Origin: Ralstonia condita
GTDB lineage: Bacteria; Pseudomonadota; Gammaproteobacteria; Burkholderiales; Burkholderiaceae
Direction: 5' to 3'
Length of the DNA: 64,000 nucleotides
Assembly: GCF_958405655.1 (NCBI RefSeq)
Contig: NZ_CATYWO010000001.1
Location: forward strand, 992,001-1,056,000
Within the stretch, counting starts at the first letter, position 1; each line of letters starts with the position of its first letter. Positions 1-8,532 of this stretch are shown here, piece by piece. A program made the translations under genes and the position numbers. The notes under the pieces are model-generated. The model worked only from the letters and a program-made list of their open reading frames with translations, was not told where the DNA came from and searched no databases.

Positions 1-1
1 C

Positions 2-2131
2 GGGCCGGCGGCCGAGCCGATGACGGATGACACGATCTTCGATCTCGCTTCGCTCACCAAGGCTGTCGCCACCGCCACGGCGGTGCTGCAGCTCGTGGAG
101 CGCGGGCAGATCGTGCTGGATGCACCTGCCGCCCGCTACTGGCCTGCCTTTGGCGCCGACGGAAAAGAGGGTGTGACCGTGCGCCAGTTGCTGACGCACA
201 CCTCGGGCCTGCCGCCCGGCCTGGCGTCGCGTGCGGCATTGAAAAGCCCCACGACAGTGCTCAATGCGATCGCGGCCATGCCGCCTGTTGCCGAGCCCGG
301 CAGCCGCGTCATCTACAGCGATATCAATTACGTCGTGCTGGGCGAGATCGTGCAGCGCGCGAGCGGGATCGGGCTGGATACCTGGTGTGCGCGAAACATC
401 TTCCGCCCGCTTGGCATGCGCGACACGCGGTTCCGGCCGGGCCGCCAGCTGATGGCCCGTATTGCCCCCACCACGACACGGAACGGACGATGGCTGCGGG
501 GCGAAGTGCAGGACCCGACGGCCGCCGCGTTGCGTGGTGTATCCGGCAACGCTGGCCTGTTTTCCAGTGCGGGCGACCTTGCCCGCTTTGCGCGCATGCT
601 GCTCAATGGCGGGCGGCTGGATGGCCAGCGCATTCTGCAGGCTGCCAGCGTGGCCATGCTTTCCACGCCAGACAGCACCACCGCGCCGGAGGCCACGCGC
701 ACGCCCGGCTGGGAAGTGCAGGCGCCGCTGATTCCCAACCGGTATCGCGCGCCACGCGCCGGGCTGCTGCAGCATCTCGGCTATACCGGAACCGGGTTGT
801 GGATCGATCTGGTGACGCGGCGGTTCGTGATCGTGCTGACCAGCCGCCTGTACCCCGATGAGAAGGGCGACGCCATGCCGTTGCGTGCAGCCGTGCTGGG
901 CCTGGTCTCGAGTACGGCGCCGGTGCTCTCGGGGCAACAGATCGCTGCACGGGCGCCCGTCATGGCCGACGCAGTAGCCTGGACCGAACAGCGCTTGCCC
1001 CCCGCGAGCGGACCCGTGCGCACCGGCATCGATGTGCTGGAAGCCGCCGGGTTTGCACCCCTCGTCGGCAAGCGGGTGGGGCTGGTAACCAACCGCAGCG
1101 GTTTCGACGCGATGGGCAGACGGACCATCGACGTTCTGGCGCAGGCGCCCGGCGTTCGGCTGAGCGCCATCTTTGCGCCGGAACATGGCCTTGGCACGGA
1201 TCTCGACACGCCGTTCGGCGACACGATCGACGCCCGCACCCACGTGGTCGTGCACAGTCTGTACGGCACGCGCAGGCGCATGCCGCCTGATGTGCTGTCC
1301 ACTATCGACGTGCTGGTGTTCGACCTGCAGGATGCCGGGGTGCGATTCTTTACCTACCTCGCCACGTTGGGCGCCACGCTGGAGGCGGGCGCCGCGGCGC
1401 ATATTCCCGTGCTGGTGCTGGACCGGCCCAATCCGCTGGGTGGTGACGTGGTGGGCGGCCCGGTATCGGACACGGCGGACGGTTCGTTGACGAACTATGC
1501 GCCGCTGCCGCTGGTGCACGGCATGACCATCGGCGAACTGGCGCGCTTCCTGAACGATCGGCCCGGTCACGGCGCGGCACTGCAGGTCGTGGCCATGGAG
1601 CAGTACGACCGTTCGATGCGCTTTGCGGACACCGGTCTGGGCTGGGTTCCGCCTTCGCCCAACCTGCGTGATTCCGTGGCCCTGGAGCGCTACCCTGATG
1701 TCGGGTTGATCGAGGGCGCCAGCATCAGCGTCGGCCGGGGCACCGCCACGCCCTTCAGTGTGATCGGCGCGCCGTGGATCGACGGCGCTGCGCTGGCAAG
1801 CGAGCTGAATGCGACCGGCTACGGTGCCACGTATCAGCCGATCCATTTCGTGCCGGCCGAAGGACCGTATCAGGGCCGGCTGTGTTCGGGGGTGATGATC
1901 CGGCGCGTCTCCATGCCGGACCGCCCGGGCCGCATCGGGCTGGCCCTGGCGAGGGTGCTGTCGCTGCGTTATCCCGAACACTTCAGGCTGGCCGCGATCC
2001 GCACCTCCGTCGGCTCGCAGACGGTCTGGAGCATGCTGCGCGATGGCGTGCCCCTGGGCGATATCGAGCAGCTCGCCAGCGCGCAGGCCGAGGCGTTCCG
2101 CGCGCTGCGTGCGCCGTATCTTCTCTACTGA
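2..2131 (+). CDS. Beta-lactamase-fold serine hydrolase fused to NamZ-type exo-muramidase (5' partial)
   Basis: The frame is open to the left edge, so the N-terminus, including any signal peptide, is missing. The first part is a class C beta-lactamase/penicillin-binding-like domain: SLTK (S-x-x-K nucleophile motif, about residues 11-14 counted from the ATG at position 20), HTSG, and YSD as the Tyr-x-Asn-like motif. From about residue 334 a DUF1343/NamZ domain follows, with GLVTNRSG, APEHGLG, FDLQDAGVRFFTY and LDRPNPLGG. NamZ enzymes release N-acetylmuramic acid from the non-reducing end of murein fragments. The fusion suggests a periplasmic two-activity protein for peptidoglycan turnover or recycling. 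The serine domain could be an esterase, amidase or peptidase; the sequence does not decide. The C-terminal half is confidently assigned. Confidence 0.85.
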   Translation, partial: GPAAEPMTDDTIFDLASLTKAVATATAVLQLVERGQIVLDAPAARYWPAFGADGKEGVTVRQLLTHTSGLPPGLASRAALKSPTTVLNAIAAMPPVAEPGSRVIYSDINYVVLGEIVQRASGIGLDTWCARNIFRPLGMRDTRFRPGRQLMARIAPTTTRNGRWLRGEVQDPTAAALRGVSGNAGLFSSAGDLARFARMLLNGGRLDGQRILQAASVAMLSTPDSTTAPEATRTPGWEVQAPLIPNRYRAPRAGLLQHLGYTGTGLWIDLVTRRFVIVLTSRLYPDEKGDAMPLRAAVLGLVSSTAPVLSGQQIAARAPVMADAVAWTEQRLPPASGPVRTGIDVLEAAGFAPLVGKRVGLVTNRSGFDAMGRRTIDVLAQAPGVRLSAIFAPEHGLGTDLDTPFGDTIDARTHVVVHSLYGTRRRMPPDVLSTIDVLVFDLQDAGVRFFTYLATLGATLEAGAAAHIPVLVLDRPNPLGGDVVGGPVSDTADGSLTNYAPLPLVHGMTIGELARFLNDRPGHGAALQVVAMEQYDRSMRFADTGLGWVPPSPNLRDSVALERYPDVGLIEGASISVGRGTATPFSVIGAPWIDGAALASELNATGYGATYQPIHFVPAEGPYQGRLCSGVMIRRVSMPDRPGRIGLALARVLSLRYPEHFRLAAIRTSVGSQTVWSMLRDGVPLGDIEQLASAQAEAFRALRAPYLLY

Positions 2132-2135
2132 CGCA

Positions 2136-2636
2136 TCAGCGCGTCCATTTCACGTGCAGCTCGGTCTCGGCGTTGCCATAGTCGAAGGTCAGCCGTCCGT
2201 GGAATGCGTGATGGATTGCATGGCCGATGTCGCGCGCCAGGTGGAAGCCCGTCGTCATGATGTTCGTGCCATCCGCCGAGGATTCGACCGCCATGATGCG
2301 CTCCATCGGGTGATCGGCGCGCAGCGCTGCTTCGCGATGGCGCGCAAGGGTGAGGATCTCTTCGCGGTGGGCCGCTTCAAATGCTCCCGACAGATGGATG
2401 CGTGCGGCAGGCGCATGATCGGCCGCGCGCTGGCAGGCGGTACAGACCAGGGCATTGGCACCGGGCGGCGGATTGCGCCATTGCCAGCGGCCCTTGAGGA
2501 AGACGGCACCGCATACCGGACAGCAACTCGCGCTCGGCGCCTTGTCTGGCTGGCGGTAGCGGTCGTGAATCGGCTCAACGGCAAACGGGCTCCAGCGTGC
2601 CGGCCATACCCGTTCGGATTGGGAACGCAGTTTCAT
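2136..2636 (-). CDS. BCAM0308-like protein with two CxxC pairs
   Basis: A 166-residue soluble protein with a zinc-ribbon-like arrangement: a CPVC pair near residue 40 and a CTAC pair about 25 residues later. The middle is rich in His and Ala, and the C-terminal part resembles a domain made of HLSGAF and GFHLARDIGHAIHHAF. I recognise it as the family named after Burkholderia cenocepacia BCAM0308; its function is unknown. The start at 2636 was chosen over an ATG 14 codons upstream because AGGAG lies six bases before it. It ends four bases from the stop of the convergent NamZ fusion gene. An FNR-like box about 105 bases upstream suggests low-oxygen control (inference). Confidence 0.7.
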   Translation of the reverse strand: MKLRSQSERVWPARWSPFAVEPIHDRYRQPDKAPSASCCPVCGAVFLKGRWQWRNPPPGANALVCTACQRAADHAPAARIHLSGAFEAAHREEILTLARHREAALRADHPMERIMAVESSADGTNIMTTGFHLARDIGHAIHHAFHGRLTFDYGNAETELHVKWTR

Positions 2637-2741
2637 GTTGACTCCTATTGAGGGCGGTCCTGCCGACGTGCAGCGCACACCAATCTGGAGTGCCGGTGCG
2701 GTTGGACATTTCCTAGGTTAGCCATGGCAGCGCGCCGCGGT

Positions 2742-2755
2742 TTGGGCTGGATCAA
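2742..2755. promoter_or_regulatory. FNR/CRP-like box upstream of BCAM0308-like gene
   Basis: TTGGGCTGGATCAA fits the TTGNN-N4-ATCAA form of the FNR/ANR consensus (TTGAT-N4-ATCAA), with the 3' half-site perfect and the 5' half-site matching at TTG. It lies in the 200-base gap upstream of the minus-strand gene starting at 2636. Similar boxes precede other genes of this cluster, which raises its value, but a single degenerate site is weak on its own. Confidence 0.35.
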
Positions 2756-2837
2756 GCGAAGCGCCCGGGCTTGGGGTGACTCGCGGCACCGTCGTCATGG
2801 GCGCGATGACGGTGTCTTTCAATGATGAAGCGGAGGG

Positions 2838-3785
2838 TCATGGCAGGGCCGGCGTCCAGCTCTCGTCGGGGTCGTATGCGCGCATGCGGCGCGCCGTCCC
2901 GGCGGTGTGGGGGCCGAGGTTCTTCTGATACACGACACCGTCCTGATTGACGATGAACGTCATCACGCCCGACGCGCCGTACGCGGCAGGAAACGCCACC
3001 AGCGCGAACCCGCCGGTCATGTGCCCGTCGACGACGTAGTCCTGCGCGCCGCCGGGTGCGTGCGTGCCCTGCTGGGTCAGGATGCGGAAGACGTAGCCGT
3101 GGAAGGGCGCGGCAGGCCCCGTGCCCGATGTCCCGCGTCGCTGAGCGTCGGCAAGTGCGATGAGCGGCCCCAGCGGGCTTTCTTCCTCGCCGGCTGATGC
3201 GACCCAGTAGAGGCCGTCTTGCCTGCCTGGTGAACTGGCGAGGCGCTGTGCGTACACCGGCCGCCCATCCGCCGCGCGGTGCGATGCGCCGTAGCTGAGT
3301 TGCGCCTCTACATAGGCGCGGCAGACACGGATCGCATGCGCTTCATGATGGCCGATGCGCCGGTCGATGATCTGCTGTGCGCCGGCTTGCGTATCGAAGC
3401 GCCAGCGCGTGTCCCGCATCGCCAGCGGAATCGGGTAGGGCCATTCGTCGTTGCCCAGGATGATGAACGCATGGTCCGCGCCGTCCATCTCGATGCGATG
3501 GGCTTCATCGTAGGCAGAGGCCAGCCTGCTCCGCGCGATCCTCTCTCCGGTTGGGTCACCGGAGCGCACAAGCCTGGCGCCGTCGCGGCCGAACAGCGCG
3601 AGCAGGGCAGTGCTGTCGCCGCTGCGCCAGGCGGAAGCCAATGCCTCGGCAGCCTGTTCCGGGGAGGAGAACGTCCGTTGCGCAGCCGCCGTGGCCGTCG
3701 CAGGAAGGCTCGTCATGCCGGCGGCCGCTGCCACCGTGAGCGCGGCAAGACGGCGCAGGAGCCACTGTGTGCAGGTCTCTCGCAT
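2838..3785 (-). CDS. DUF2950 family exported protein
   Basis: About 315 residues. An N-terminal signal peptide (basic start, Ala-rich hydrophobic core, cleavage near the TATAAAQ region) is followed by FSSPEQAAEALASAWRSGD and later VCRAYVEAQ and GFALVAFPAAYG, which are hallmarks of DUF2950. The function is unknown; the family is probably periplasmic. Two ATGs are adjacent. The second (3785) lies six bases from AGGAG and is preferred; the first lies only three away. The start overlaps the TGA of the upstream DUF3300 gene in an ATGA junction, so the two are translationally coupled. This pair is common next to each other in proteobacteria, and their products probably act together in the envelope (inference). 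Confidence 0.85.
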   Translation of the reverse strand: MRETCTQWLLRRLAALTVAAAAGMTSLPATATAAAQRTFSSPEQAAEALASAWRSGDSTALLALFGRDGARLVRSGDPTGERIARSRLASAYDEAHRIEMDGADHAFIILGNDEWPYPIPLAMRDTRWRFDTQAGAQQIIDRRIGHHEAHAIRVCRAYVEAQLSYGASHRAADGRPVYAQRLASSPGRQDGLYWVASAGEEESPLGPLIALADAQRRGTSGTGPAAPFHGYVFRILTQQGTHAPGGAQDYVVDGHMTGGFALVAFPAAYGASGVMTFIVNQDGVVYQKNLGPHTAGTARRMRAYDPDESWTPALP

Positions 3786-5062
3786 CATCGTCTCCTGGCG
3801 CCGCCGGCGGGCGCGCCCTGAGGTGCCCCGCGAGGCGTCCCATGAGGGGCTCCCTGAGGGATCCCGTGAGGCAACCCGTGGGGTATCCCTTGCGGTGCGA
3901 AGCCTCTTGGTGGTTGCCCGCTCGGCTGGGGCACTGGCGCTGGCATGCGACTGGCCTGTCCGCGTTGCGCCTGGCCGCGCACGTCGGCGCCGCGCCCGAA
4001 TGACTCGAATGTCGGCGGGTAGGCTGGCGATCGGGCGCGCGGGGCGGGGCGTACCCCTGGCGTCGGCCGGGGCGAGCCATGCGGTGCCTGGAAAGCCGGT
4101 CGCGGCGGCGAAATCGGGGAGGGCCGGATCACCGAGCCCGCAGGCGCGGACGGCGGCGTGGGATAGCCGCGAAAGCCGCGCCGCGCATCCGGTGAGACAG
4201 CCGTTCCGCTGTCGAAGCGCCCCCGCGAGGGGCCCGGATACGGGACGCCATGACGATGTCCCGGGTCATGCACCCAGAAACCGCCGGGCGGCGGCCGATG
4301 GTGGCCGATGTCGCCAAAACGTCTGCGGTCGATATCGATGTGATGACTGTGCCAGTTCCAGTGGCTCCAGCCCCACAGCGGCGCGACCACCGTAAAACCG
4401 ATCCACCCGAACCCGACGGCGCCGCCAATGACGACCCCGCCCCAGATATCCGGAAAGATGTAGGGCGGGTAAGCCGGATACGGCCACGGCCCGTACACGA
4501 CATAGGGGTCATAGACGGGCACATAGACCACCAGTGGGTTGGTGGGCTCGATGAGGATGTCGCCGTCCTGCGTGGTTACCATGGCCTGCGTTGTCGAACC
4601 CAGGCTGCCGTTGACTTGGGCCCGCCTGCGCAGGCGCTGGATCGAATCCATCACGGCGGCTTCGTCGGCGAGGAACGCGTTGCCGACGCGCTCGGTCCAG
4701 TCGAGGTTGTCGTTCATCATGTGCAGGAGCCTGGGGAATGGCACGAGCGACTTCACGCTCGGGTCCCACGGCAGCGGCGTCAATGCATCTGCCAGCGCAT
4801 CACCGGCAAGGGCGGCGTGGGTCGGGTCGCGCACCCAGCGGTCTGCCTGAACCACCTCGAGCGGATAGGTCGCAGCCATGAGGATCTGGGCGACCAGCGC
4901 GTCCGGATACAGCGCAATGGGCGCGAGCATCTGGTCGAGCTGCTCCGCCGTGGGCTGCGGTGGCATGCTCTCAGGCGTATTCGGCTGGGAAAAGGCGGCG
5001 CTGCACATCAGCAGCAGGAACGTCAGTGCAATTGCCAGCGGCCTGACCGATCGCGCTTTCAT
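3785..5062 (-). CDS. DUF3300 family exported protein with low-complexity tail
   Basis: 425 residues from the chosen start. A signal peptide (MKARSVRPLAIALTFLLL, ending near SAAFSQ) precedes a DUF3300 core: LLAPIALYPD-type QMLAPIALYPDALVAQILMA, WVRDPTHAAL, LPWDPSVKSLVPFP and VYVPVYDP. A hydrophobic WGGVVIGGAVGFGWIGF stretch follows, then a Pro/Gly/Arg/His-rich tail of about 160 residues with GxPHG repeats. Its exact role is unknown; it is expected in the periplasm or outer envelope. The start at 5062 has GGAGG seven bases upstream; the frame stays open for 104 more codons but has no signal-like start there. It heads an operon with DUF2950. An FNR-like box lies about 90 bases upstream, shared with the divergent esterase gene. 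Confidence 0.85.
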   Translation of the reverse strand: MKARSVRPLAIALTFLLLMCSAAFSQPNTPESMPPQPTAEQLDQMLAPIALYPDALVAQILMAATYPLEVVQADRWVRDPTHAALAGDALADALTPLPWDPSVKSLVPFPRLLHMMNDNLDWTERVGNAFLADEAAVMDSIQRLRRRAQVNGSLGSTTQAMVTTQDGDILIEPTNPLVVYVPVYDPYVVYGPWPYPAYPPYIFPDIWGGVVIGGAVGFGWIGFTVVAPLWGWSHWNWHSHHIDIDRRRFGDIGHHRPPPGGFWVHDPGHRHGVPYPGPSRGRFDSGTAVSPDARRGFRGYPTPPSAPAGSVIRPSPISPPRPAFQAPHGSPRPTPGVRPAPRARSPAYPPTFESFGRGADVRGQAQRGQASRMPAPVPQPSGQPPRGFAPQGIPHGLPHGIPQGAPHGTPRGAPQGAPAGGARRR

Positions 5063-5150
5063 GGACTGCCTCCGCAAGCGCGGGAACCTCGCGTCCGGCA
5101 CAGACGGGTTCCCTGTGCGTTTCATATTCGGCCAACGGGGCGGTCTGCGG

Positions 5151-5164
5151 TTGATACGCGTCAA
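5151..5164. promoter_or_regulatory. FNR/CRP-like box between DUF3300 and erythromycin-esterase genes
   Basis: TTGATACGCGTCAA is an inverted repeat with four-base spacing that matches TTGAT-N4-ATCAA at nine of ten half-site positions. It lies between divergent genes starting at 5062 (minus) and 5307 (plus), so one site could serve both. The same half-sites (TTGAT...GTCAA) recur at 11226-11239 before ftsH and the response regulator. Confidence 0.5.
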
Positions 5165-5306
5165 CGCCCGCGCAGACGACGGGCACGCGTGGAGCGCATG
5201 GATGCCCGGGCCGCGGCGTACGCCGCTTGCGATGGCGCAAGTCATGCAGGGCACCGTTGCATAGACTGGTTCTGCTCGCGGTTGCACACATCGGAGTCCA
5301 TCGCCC

Positions 5307-6593
5307 ATGTCCCAGCCTCTGACCCCTTTCCTTGGCGTGCGCGAGGCGGCCAGCCGCCTGACGGGCGGCGCCACCGACTACGAGCGGCTGCTCGAGATGG
5401 CGCGCGACAAGCGCTATGTGCTGCTCGGCGAGGCGACGCACGGAACGCGCGAGTTCTATCAGACGCGGGCGGATATTACGCGGCAGTTGATCGGGCAAGG
5501 TGGCTTTGACGCGGTCGCCATTGAAGGCGACTGGCCGGACGTCTGGCGCATCAACCGCTATGTGCAGGCAGAGAGCACCGACACCGCTGTCGAGGCATTG
5601 GCCGACTTCCAGCGCTTTCCCGCCTGGATGTGGCGCAACCGCGAGGTGCTGGAATTCATCACATGGCTGCGTGATTACAACGCGCCATTACCCGCGCCGG
5701 AGCGCGTCGGCGTCTATGGGCTGGACCTGTACAGCCTGTACCGCTCGGCGGAAGCCGTCATCGCGTACCTGGAGAGGAACGACCCGGACCAGGCGGCCGC
5801 CGCGCGCGAGCACTATGCGGCGCTGGACCATGTGCGAGAGCCCATGACTTACGGCTATGAGGCCGCTTCAGGGCTAAGACTGCCTGCGCAACGGGAAGTG
5901 GTCGAACAACTGCGCAGGCTTCGTACCAGCGAGGCCAGATTGATCGAGCAGGAAGGCATGGCTGCCATGGACGCACATTATTTTGCCGAGCAGAACGCCA
6001 TGGTGGTCGTCAATGCGGAGGCCTATTACCGCGAATCGTTCGGCCGCCGCGTCAACACATGGAACTTGCGTGACGCGCACATGGCGTAGACGCTGTTTGG
6101 CCTGGCCGCCTATCGGCAGCGCCGCGGCGGTAACGGGCGCGTGGTGGTGTGGGCACACAACTCGCACCTGGGCGACGCGCGTGCCACGGAATCGGCCAGT
6201 CGACGTGAATGGAATCTCGGCCAACTGGTCCGGGAGCAGGCGCACGATGCGGCGCTGCTTGTCGGTTTCACGACGTACACGGGGCAGGTCTGCGCGGCAT
6301 CCGAGTGGGGCGGCGATGCCGAACAGAAGTGGGTTCGGCCGGCACGCCCCGACAGTTGGGAGTTTCTGTTTCACAGTACGGGCCTGGACCGGCTCTTCCT
6401 GCCCCTCGGGCCTGCGGCGCGCGACGTGTTCCATGAACCGTTACTCGAGCGCGCCATCGGTGTGCTGTATCTGCCGAAAACCGAGTACGCCTCGCATTAC
6501 TTCGAAGCCGTCATCGGTGCACAGTTCGACGCCTTGTTCCACCTGGACGAAACCACCGCGATCGAACCCTTGAGCGCAGCGTTGCCTGCCTGA
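5307..6593 (+). pseudogene. Erythromycin esterase family protein, interrupted by in-frame TAG
   Basis: The reading frame is open from the ATG at 5307 (GGAG upstream) to 6593 except for one TAG at 6087-6089. Both sides match the erythromycin esterase/succinoglycan biosynthesis family: before the stop LLGEATHGTREFY, VAIEGDWPD, YGLDLYSL and NTWNLRDAHMA; after it, with no frame change, VVVWAHNSHLGDAR, FTTYTGQV and LYLPKTE. At the stop the family usually has HMAET, so GAG to TAG is the simplest explanation. Without readthrough the product lacks the C-terminal catalytic half (the AHNSH histidine). Members are hydrolase-like enzymes often found in stress clusters. A sequencing error is possible. Confidence 0.85.
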
Positions 6594-6609
6594 CGGCCAC
6601 GGCGGGAGT

Positions 6610-6623
6610 TGCGCCACATCAAC
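6610..6623. promoter_or_regulatory. FNR/CRP-like box upstream of the gene at 6684
   Basis: TTGCGCCACATCAA fits TTGNN-N4-ATCAA. The centre is about 67 bases before the ATG. A class II site at -41.5 would put a transcription start near 6658, a plausible geometry. It follows the esterase stop by only 17 bases. Confidence 0.4.
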
Positions 6624-6683
6624 GCGTTTCTGCGCGAATGGACCATTGTGGCTAGAGGAATGCGCTGATCTTTCTAGGAGTCC

Positions 6684-7361
6684 ATGATGCTTCGGATACG
6701 TCACCCACTGCATGCCGCGCTGGTCGCGGTGTCGCTCGCGTCAATGGGCGCGGCGCTGGCGCAGGCGCCGTCCCCCTTGCCGTCAACGCCGCCCGATCAG
6801 CAGCGCGATGCCACTGCCGACTTTTGTACGCAACTGCGCAATGCCAGGACCCCCGCGGAGCGTCGTGCCCTGATGCAGCGTATGCACGACATCCCGGGGG
6901 CGAACGCTCCAGGCCGCCTGAATCAGCGACCTCGGGAGATGCCGCGCGGCACGATGATGGACCGCCGGTCGTGGCGGGCCATGCACGAGATGGGCTGCCT
7001 GGACGAAGGGCCCCGTACCGGCACCCCGGTCGCGCGGAAGCAGGGGAGCGTGGCCTATGTGTCCGGCGGGATCGGTCAGGATGATGTGGAAGCGATGCGC
7101 AAGATCGCGCCGCAGTACAACGTGCGGCTGACTTTCACGGGCAAGAGCGGCGAATATCTGTCCGATGTCGATACCCACATCCGCTCCGCAGATGGGGCCG
7201 TCGCGCTGGCCGTTGTGTCGGAGGGCCCGTTGCTCTATGTCCGCCTGCCGCGCGGCAGCTACCGGGTCAGCGCGTCGTACAACGGCGTCGTCCAGCAGAC
7301 GGCAATGACCGTCCCGGCAAGCCAGGCGGTCGTGCGCACGATGACCTGGCAACACGAATAG
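6684..7361 (+). CDS. Hypothetical exported protein with carboxypeptidase-regulatory-like C-terminus
   Basis: 225 residues, not assigned to a named family. A signal peptide (hydrophobic AALVAVSLASMGAALAQA) is followed by a Pro-rich linker and a helical FCTQLRNARTPAERRALMQRMHD segment. The C-terminal beta-rich part (GSVAYVSGGIGQDDVEAM, LLYVRLPRGSYRVSASYNG) resembles carboxypeptidase-regulatory or PEGA-like sandwich folds. AGGAG lies just upstream; either of two adjacent ATGs could be used. It is probably periplasmic. An FNR-like box precedes it and the neighbours are stress genes, so expression under low oxygen or envelope stress is plausible but unproven. Confidence 0.7.
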   Translation: MMLRIRHPLHAALVAVSLASMGAALAQAPSPLPSTPPDQQRDATADFCTQLRNARTPAERRALMQRMHDIPGANAPGRLNQRPREMPRGTMMDRRSWRAMHEMGCLDEGPRTGTPVARKQGSVAYVSGGIGQDDVEAMRKIAPQYNVRLTFTGKSGEYLSDVDTHIRSADGAVALAVVSEGPLLYVRLPRGSYRVSASYNGVVQQTAMTVPASQAVVRTMTWQHE

Positions 7362-7459
7362 ATGTGACACGCGCTCGCCCGGCTGCCATGCGGCGCGCCA
7401 GGCGGGCGCTCACGCATCTTGCGCGGTGTGGGCATGATGCCGCGCCGGGCGGCGGGCGC

Positions 7460-7780
7460 CTATCCGCGCCTGTAGTGCGCCGCCAGGGCGCGGCCCAATA
7501 GAACGCCTGCACTGAGGGCGAGATCGCGCGAAATGTAGCCCTCCTCGCTTGCGGCACAGACCCACGGCGAGTTGTCGCCCGTCGGCGAGATGAACCTGCA
7601 TTCGCACACCCAGCGCTTGTCGCTCCGCCGTAGCGTGCGAACGTTCACCCAGCCGGCATGCCCGTCGCCGATCACGGTCATACGCTCGGCCTGTGCACGC
7701 GCCGTGCGGATCCGGTGGGCTTCCTCTGCGGAGCCTTTCGGGGCGTGCTCCACCGTGCGCGTTGGGTTCCGGTGGGCCAT
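7460..7780 (-). CDS. Hypothetical small protein
   Basis: About 106 residues if it starts at 7780 (MAHRNPTRTVEH). I do not recognise the family. The C-terminal part is protein-like: WVCECRFISPTGDNSPWVCAASEEGYISRDLALSAGVLLGRALAAHY. The frame is open further upstream, and an ATG at 7870 would place the start eight bases after the upstream gene's stop at 7879, but neither start has a clear ribosome-binding site. It is probably in one operon with that gene. The overlapping minus-strand frame at 7410-7958 looks like a shadow because its composition is Arg/Pro/His-rich. Confidence 0.5.
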   Translation of the reverse strand: MAHRNPTRTVEHAPKGSAEEAHRIRTARAQAERMTVIGDGHAGWVNVRTLRRSDKRWVCECRFISPTGDNSPWVCAASEEGYISRDLALSAGVLLGRALAAHYRRG

Positions 7781-7878
7781 ATCGGGGCCATTGCCGGCAA
7801 TGCGGCTGCCCACGCACGAGTGATCGCAAGCCGTCGCGTCGATATGCAGATGGTCTGGCGGGCTGCGCATCGGATGGG

Positions 7879-8415
7879 CTACGCAGCCAGTGCGAAGTCG
7901 AGGGGCCAACGGCGGCGGAGAAACTCGACGATATTGAGATCCAATCCGGGCGATGCATAACTCCAGATCACGTCGCCCGGGGCGAACCTGTTCAGCTGTT
8001 CGTGCCGGATGCCGGTATGCCCCAGTGGCAGGTGCTGCGTGGCATACCACTGCACCTCATCGGCATTGCCGGGATCGTCGCGATAGAACAGCCACGCCGC
8101 GAGGAAGGCGTCCTGGCGTTGTTCAAGCGCGTGACACATGGGCGGCTGCACGGGTGGCTGGCGGCCCGCGTCAATCTCGACCGGCGGGTAGGCCAGCCGC
8201 CAGCCAGCATAGACGTCGTCTTGCACGCTGTGATAGAAGGCGGTCTCGTGCGTGGAGTAGTAACGCTCCAGCATGAAGAACGCAGCGGGGAAGCTGCCCT
8301 TGGCCGGGCCCGTGTACCACCCGTACACGTCGTCACCTTCGACGATGACCATGAGAGCGCACATCAACCCGGGGCCTTTCGGCTCGAACGCCAGATAGGC
8401 AAACGGCTCGGTCAT
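7879..8415 (-). CDS. Hypothetical protein of the stress cluster
   Basis: 178 residues, soluble, aromatic-rich (AYLAFEPKGPGLMCALMVIVEGDDVYGWYTG, AWLFYRDDPGNADEVQWYATQH). I do not recognise a named family. The start at 8415 is well supported by AGGAG six bases upstream; an ATG five codons earlier is less likely. It lies downstream of hsp20 and ftsH on the same strand, with 117 bases to the hsp20 stop, and may be co-transcribed. The tandem of this gene and the next one could be a conserved unknown module of the low-oxygen cluster (inference). Confidence 0.65.
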   Translation of the reverse strand: MTEPFAYLAFEPKGPGLMCALMVIVEGDDVYGWYTGPAKGSFPAAFFMLERYYSTHETAFYHSVQDDVYAGWRLAYPPVEIDAGRQPPVQPPMCHALEQRQDAFLAAWLFYRDDPGNADEVQWYATQHLPLGHTGIRHEQLNRFAPGDVIWSYASPGLDLNIVEFLRRRWPLDFALAA

Positions 8416-8532
8416 CGGATACTCCTGCAAAAAGATGGACGGCGCGCGCGGCTGACCTTGGCGGAAGCATCGGGGGCGCCATGTGCCTGGCGCCGCCGGA
8501 CATCCGCCGGCAGGTCGGTGTCGAGCCGACGG

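Noticed and set aside
7410..7958. Minus-strand frame overlapping the small gene at 7460
   Set aside because: Arg/His/Pro-rich without a ribosome site; the 7460 frame has the more protein-like residues.
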